From contig CAMGAL010000048.1 of NCBI GenBank assembly GCA_946007445.1, positions 1 through 10,201 of the forward strand: DNA of 10,201 bases, written 5' to 3'. Below are positions 6,910-10,201 of the stretch, one piece after another; position 1 is the stretch's first letter, and each line of letters starts with the position of its first letter. Below the pieces are notes generated by a model. That model saw only the letters and a program-made list of their open reading frames with translations. It was not told the DNA's origin and did no database searches. Origin of the DNA: an uncultured Mediterranea sp. (lineage in GTDB: Bacteria > Bacteroidota > Bacteroidia > Bacteroidales > Bacteroidaceae). The position numbers and the translations under genes were made by a program.

Positions 6910-9408
6910 TTAAAACACCTCTTTAACCACCTCTACACACTCTCCAGCCTCCGTATGGAGGTCGTAGAGATAGACCGGACGCAAATCCACACCCCGCAAG
7001 GGAGCCCGCTCACTGACCAGCGGACGGGCCACCTGCTGCAGCTCATAGCCGGGGTGGGTGTTGGCACTCTCCTCTGCCGCCCGGGTCAAAGGCCGGCCAT
7101 CGGCCCTGCGCAACGGCACGTAGGAGCGCAGACGCAACTGTCCGCCCAAGGTGGAACGGATGGTGGCTTGTTGCAATTCCTGACCACTCCAGGACAACCG
7201 CTCCACCACAAAGCCACCCCGGGCCCGCAGTCCGCTGACACGACCCTCGCGCCACTCGGAGGGAAGAGCCGGAAGGAGGTGGAGCGCTCCGTCGTGACTC
7301 TGCAGCAGCATCTCGGCCATGCCGGCCGTGCAACCGAAGTTGCCGTCAATCTGGAACGGGGGATGAGCGTCGAAGAGGTTGGGATAGGTTCCCCCACCCT
7401 GCCCCCGCTGCACCTCGGGACTGACATAGTTGAGCTGATTCTTGATGAGCCGATAGGCGTGGTCGCCATCGAGCATACGCGCCCAGAAGCAGACCTTCCA
7501 CCCCATGGACCAGCCCGTAGAGGGGTCGCCCCGCTGCAGCAGCGTGTTGCGAGCCCCTTCGAAGAGGATGGGTGTGCGGTAGGGAGAGATCTGACGGCCG
7601 GGATAGAGCCCCCAGAGGTGGGAGATGTGACGGTGATGGTCGTCGGGAGCATCCCAGTCCTCCCACCACTCCTGCAGCTGACCGTATTGCCCCACCTGCA
7701 TGGGCGGCAGGCGACGACGCATCTGCCGCAGGGTGTCGGCCAAGGTCTCGTCGCACTGCAGCCGCTCCATGGCCCGCAAGGTATTGCTGAAGAGGTCGAA
7801 CACCAGCTGGTTGTCCATCGTGATGCCTGCAAAGAGATTGGCCTTCTTCCGAATCCAGCGGGGAGCATTCTCCGGTGAATTGGAGGGAGTGACCACCAGG
7901 TAGCCTGTGCGGGGGTCTTCCACCAGAAAATCGACGAAGAAGGTGGAAGCCTCACGCAGGACGGGATAGATGCGCTGCAGGAAGGCCTCGTCGCCACTAT
8001 AGAGGTATCGGTCCCACAGGTGTTGACAGAGCCAAGCGTTGGCCGTGGGCCAAATGCCACAGTAGGCCCTATCGACCGCTCCCGTCATGCGCCAGAGGTC
8101 GCTGTTGTGGTGGAGCACCCAGCCACGACAGCCATACATCTCGCGGGCCGCCTCGCGCCCGTTGTCGGCCAGTTCCTCCACCATGCGGACGAAGGGTTCG
8201 TGCAGCTCGGCCAGGTTGGTCACCTCGGCCGGCCAGTAGTTCATCTCCGCATTGATGTTGGTGGTATAGTTGCATCCCCAAGCGGGGTTGATGTGACGGT
8301 TCCACTTGCCCTGCAGGTTGGCAGGCTGGCAGCCGGGTTGCGAGGAGGAGATGAGCAGGTAGCGGCCGAACTGGAAGTAGAGCGAGAGCAGATGAGGGTC
8401 GAAGGTGGTGGGTGCCTCCTTGATGCGGACATCCATCGGTTTCTGCACTTGCCTGTTCTCTCCCAGCTCCAGCTGCACCCGGTCGAACTGACTCCGATAG
8501 GCGGCCACATGGTCAGCCAGCTGACGACGGTAGTCGCGTGAGGCGTTCCGCAAGGCCTGCGCATTGCGGGCATAGGGGTCGGCAGAGATATCCTTGTAGT
8601 TCACAAAGTTGGTAGCCATCGCGATGTAGAGGGTCAGCTCAGTAGCCTGCTCCACGCGCAGCAGGGTATCAGCCGCCACGAGCCTGCCTCCCCGATGCTT
8701 CACCTGCAGGTCGGCACAGTAGTGCACCAGGCCGGGGAAGTGGTCGGTGCCCGAGGGCTGCCCCTCCAAGCGGAGCCGCTGACGGTCGGTGACGGACACC
8801 CGGGGGGAAGGCATGGGGGTGGTGTAGTAGAGGTCGCAGTTGATGGACCTGGGACGCGAAGCCCGCAGATTGACCACCACCAGTCCGTCGGTGAACGAGG
8901 CAAACGCCTCCTGCGTATAGTCCACTCCGTCCACCGTATAGGTCGTGGTGCTGACCGCCCGCTCGATGTCCAGCTCGCGCCGGTAGGCGGTGGGAGTGCG
9001 CCGACCGTTGTGACGGATATGCAAGCTGCCCACGGTCTGGTAGGGCATCTCATTGCCCACCTGCGACAGCAACTTCTTGCCCCCCAACTGCTGTGCCTCT
9101 TCGGTGCGTCCTTCGCAGATGAGGCGGCGGATCTCGGCCAGTGCCTCCCGTCCCTGCGGGTTGTAGTTCTGGTAGGGTGAACCAGCCGATACGGTCTCCT
9201 CGTTGAGCTGCAGTTCCTCGTTCTGCGGATTGCCATAGACCATCGCAGCCAGTCGGCCGTTGCCGATGGGCAGCGCCTCCTCCCAAGCCTGGGCCGGACG
9301 GTCGTACCAGATAATATAAGGTGAATGGGACGTTTGTGCTTGCAGCAGGGTCGCTGCACTCAGGCAGAGCATCGTACTGAGGAGCTGATGTAGGAACGTG
9401 TATTTCAT
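6910..9408 (-). CDS. Glycoside hydrolase family 95 enzyme (alpha-L-fucosidase or alpha-L-galactosidase)
   Basis: The 832-residue product begins with a type I signal peptide (cleavage likely after LLQA, residue 24; no lipobox), so it is exported, probably to the periplasm. The GH95 hallmark [20 protein letters not shown] lies at 34-53. The (alpha/alpha)6 catalytic part carries [15 protein letters not shown] (382-396), TPSNSPEN (507-514), [14 protein letters not shown] (591-604), [16 protein letters not shown] (631-646) and [13 protein letters not shown] (680-692). By analogy with Bifidobacterium bifidum AfcA (Asn421, Asn423, Glu566, Asp766) I assign the catalytic set as N384, N386, E513 (general acid) and D688; all are present. 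The residue two before the first Asn is Thr382, where classical fucosidases have His, a change I associate with L-galactose specificity. Family members act by inversion on terminal alpha-L-Fuc/L-Gal. The gene is upstream of and co-oriented with the SusC-like gene, 163 bases away, with its own promoter. Family is near certain; substrate is open. Confidence 0.96.
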   Translation of the reverse strand: MKYTFLHQLLSTMLCLSAATLLQAQTSHSPYIIWYDRPAQAWEEALPIGNGRLAAMVYGNPQNEELQLNEETVSAGSPYQNYNPQGREALAEIRRLICEGRTEEAQQLGGKKLLSQVGNEMPYQTVGSLHIRHNGRRTPTAYRRELDIERAVSTTTYTVDGVDYTQEAFASFTDGLVVVNLRASRPRSINCDLYYTTPMPSPRVSVTDRQRLRLEGQPSGTDHFPGLVHYCADLQVKHRGGRLVAADTLLRVEQATELTLYIAMATNFVNYKDISADPYARNAQALRNASRDYRRQLADHVAAYRSQFDRVQLELGENRQVQKPMDVRIKEAPTTFDPHLLSLYFQFGRYLLISSSQPGCQPANLQGKWNRHINPAWGCNYTTNINAEMNYWPAEVTNLAELHEPFVRMVEELADNGREAAREMYGCRGWVLHHNSDLWRMTGAVDRAYCGIWPTANAWLCQHLWDRYLYSGDEAFLQRIYPVLREASTFFVDFLVEDPRTGYLVVTPSNSPENAPRWIRKKANLFAGITMDNQLVFDLFSNTLRAMERLQCDETLADTLRQMRRRLPPMQVGQYGQLQEWWEDWDAPDDHHRHISHLWGLYPGRQISPYRTPILFEGARNTLLQRGDPSTGWSMGWKVCFWARMLDGDHAYRLIKNQLNYVSPEVQRGQGGGTYPNLFDAHPPFQIDGNFGCTAGMAEMLLQSHDGALHLLPALPSEWREGRVSGLRARGGFVVERLSWSGQELQQATIRSTLGGQLRLRSYVPLRRADGRPLTRAAEESANTHPGYELQQVARPLVSERAPLRGVDLRPVYLYDLHTEAGECVEVVKEVF

Positions 9409-9438
9409 ATTTTCAAAGTGTAAAGGTTGTTACTGCTG

Positions 9439-9446
9439 CAAATCTA
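9439..9446 (-). promoter_or_regulatory. Predicted -7 promoter element of the GH95 gene
   Basis: The minus strand reads TAGATTTG, a perfect match to the Bacteroidetes consensus TAnnTTTG, followed by C. The start point should fall near 9432-9435, leaving a leader of about 25 bases before the ATG at 9408; that leader has no Shine-Dalgarno but is A-rich just before the start (TTTGAAAATATG), as is usual in this phylum. No -33 TTG lies at the expected distance, in line with activator dependence. Confidence 0.7.
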
Positions 9447-9477
9447 GAGAGAAGCACACTGAGCAGGGAAGAAAATC

Positions 9478-9496
9478 TATCGGAAAAGGTGGAAAA
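9478..9496 (-). promoter_or_regulatory. Candidate operator, copy 2 (GH95 / TPR-gene divergent region)
   Basis: Read on the minus strand this is TTTTCCACCTTTTCCGATA, with two identical TTTTCC half-sites nine bases apart. It ends 31 bases before the -7 box of the GH95 gene, exactly as copy 1 (6885-6903) does before the SusC-like gene. On the other side it ends 26 bases before the -7 box of the divergent TPR gene and one base before a TTG at 9498-9500. A protein bound here could therefore activate GH95 and also affect the plus-strand gene. Confidence 0.65.
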
Positions 9497-9522
9497 GTTG
9501 TGGAACTGCCGAAAAAACCTGC

Positions 9523-9530
9523 TATATTTG
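9523..9530 (+). promoter_or_regulatory. Predicted -7 promoter element of the TPR gene
   Basis: TATATTTG matches the Bacteroidetes -7 consensus TAnnTTTG perfectly and is followed by C. A TTG at 9498-9500 could serve as the -33 element, although the 22-base gap is slightly long. Initiation a few bases downstream would leave a very short leader of about 15 bases that holds AAAGGA (9538-9543), a purine-rich ribosome-binding site 8 bases before the ATG at 9552. Confidence 0.65.
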
Positions 9531-9551
9531 CATTATCAAAGGATATTATTT

Positions 9552-10201
9552 ATGAAAAGCAACCGATACTTGCATCGAATCAGCACCTGCCTGCTCACGC
9601 TCTGCCTCCTCCTCGCAGGAGCCGTGAGTAGCCTGCCCGTCCGTGCGGAGAAGGTCAGTCTCGAGCTCTCCATTTACCGGGAGGTGGACGAGCCTACCCT
9701 GAATCGCTACCGGAAGCTGCTCACCAGCGTCTATGACCCACAGCAGAAGGCGGCCATCGACTCCTTCATGACCGATGCCTTGCACCAGCAGAACTGGTGC
9801 GTCAAATACCTGGCCTACCGACTCAAGGTACTCCACTACAATATGGAGAACCGGATCGACGAGGCTGTAGCCACCGCTCGGGCCGGTGCCAAGCTGGCTG
9901 ACGAACATCATGCGGAAGAGGCCTACTATGAAATGATTACCAAGATAGTCTCCTCCTATGCCTTCGAGAGCCGATACTATGCCGCCCTGCAGGAGGCACA
10001 AGGCATGGCCGACAAAGCGGCCAAAGAGCAGTCCATCTATGGAGCCATCATGGCCAACTACTGTCTAGGCATGATTTTCTCCTACCGGACGGAGTTGCAC
10101 CAGGCCATCAGCTACTTCGAGCAGAGCCTGGAGAACATGGAACAGTACGAGATGACTCCCTATCTCTATAGCACCTACCTCTTTCTGGCCCAGTGTCATC
10201 G
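9552..10201 (+). CDS. Secreted TPR-repeat protein, possible N-terminus of a PUL sensor/regulator (partial, C-terminus outside window)
   Basis: The frame is open from the ATG at 9552 to the right edge, giving 216 residues. An AAAGGA site and a strong -7 box place the start. Residues 1-32 look like a type I signal peptide (basic start, hydrophobic CLLTLCLLLAGAV, cleavage likely after VRA before Glu33), so the visible part should be extracytoplasmic. The rest is all-helical with TPR-like helix pairs, for example around 103-118 (DEAVATARAGAKLADE), 143-158 and, most clearly, 169-196 (NYCLGMIFSY, then HQAISYFEQSLENM). I do not recognise a specific family. In Bacteroidales, periplasmic TPR arrays of this kind are often followed by a membrane segment and then a histidine kinase or an HTH domain. 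Its divergent position beside a PUL, next to a candidate operator, fits a regulator. The output domain is not in the window, so a plain periplasmic TPR protein is equally allowed. Confidence 0.8.
   Translation, partial: MKSNRYLHRISTCLLTLCLLLAGAVSSLPVRAEKVSLELSIYREVDEPTLNRYRKLLTSVYDPQQKAAIDSFMTDALHQQNWCVKYLAYRLKVLHYNMENRIDEAVATARAGAKLADEHHAEEAYYEMITKIVSSYAFESRYYAALQEAQGMADKAAKEQSIYGAIMANYCLGMIFSYRTELHQAISYFEQSLENMEQYEMTPYLYSTYLFLAQCH

Noticed and set aside
6888..6925. Intrinsic terminator after GH95
   Set aside because: The only stem (AAGAGGTG with CACCTTTT) has a G-U pair and a long 17-base loop, and it is not followed by a U-run. The CACCTTTT is better explained as part of the duplicated operator.
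6955..7878. Open frames on the plus strand opposite GH95 (also 8020-8541 and 8695-9180)
   Set aside because: They are out of keeping with the strongly conserved GH95 motifs on the minus strand and have no features of their own.
9546..10001. A 151-codon minus-strand frame opposite the TPR gene
   Set aside because: It is in codon phase with the TPR gene and would run across its promoter-proximal start. The plus strand has the promoter, ribosome site, signal peptide and TPR pattern.
1..10201. CRISPR arrays, tRNA or rRNA genes, insertion sequences
   Set aside because: I looked for repeated spacers, tRNA-like cloverleaf segments, transposase motifs and terminal inverted repeats and saw none; coding sequence fills nearly all of the window.

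Overview
This window is part of a polysaccharide utilisation locus (PUL) from a member of the Bacteroidales. The evidence is an adjacent SusC/SusD-type pair, a further surface lipoprotein gene, a family 95 glycoside hydrolase, and promoters with the Bacteroidetes -7 element TAnnTTTG. Coding sequence is G+C-rich and almost avoids the codons TTA, CTA and TCA. That leaves very long open frames on the opposite strand, which I treat as shadows. I cannot name the genus from the sequence alone.

Layout: four genes lie head to tail on the minus strand, in transcription order. They are a GH95 glycosidase (6910-9408), a SusC-like TonB-dependent transporter (3483-6746), a SusD-like lipoprotein (1458-3458), and a lipoprotein with Fn3-like repeats and a DUF4957/DUF5123-type beta-helix (starts at 1439, runs off the left edge). 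The last three are separated by only 24 and 18 bases and look like one operon. On the plus strand, divergent from the GH95 gene, a gene starts at 9552 and runs off the right edge. It encodes a secreted, TPR-rich protein that could be the N-terminal part of a membrane sensor/regulator.

How it may work together: the beta-helix lipoprotein and SusD capture a glycan at the cell surface, the SusC barrel imports fragments, and the exported GH95 enzyme removes a terminal alpha-L-fucosyl or alpha-L-galactosyl residue. In the GH95 active-site motif the residue two before the first catalytic Asn is Thr (T382), where classical fucosidases have His. This points towards L-galactose, and with the beta-helix protein suggests a plant cell-wall (pectin-like) target. 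The substrate is inference.

The most interesting signal is regulatory. A 19-base element, TTTTCCACCTTTTSCGATA (18 of 19 identical), occurs upstream of both the susC-like and GH95 genes, in the same orientation and exactly 31 bases ahead of each -7 box. Neither promoter has an obvious -33 TTG. The copy in the divergent region also sits just upstream of the promoter of the TPR gene. I read it as the operator of a shared activator that defines this PUL's regulon.
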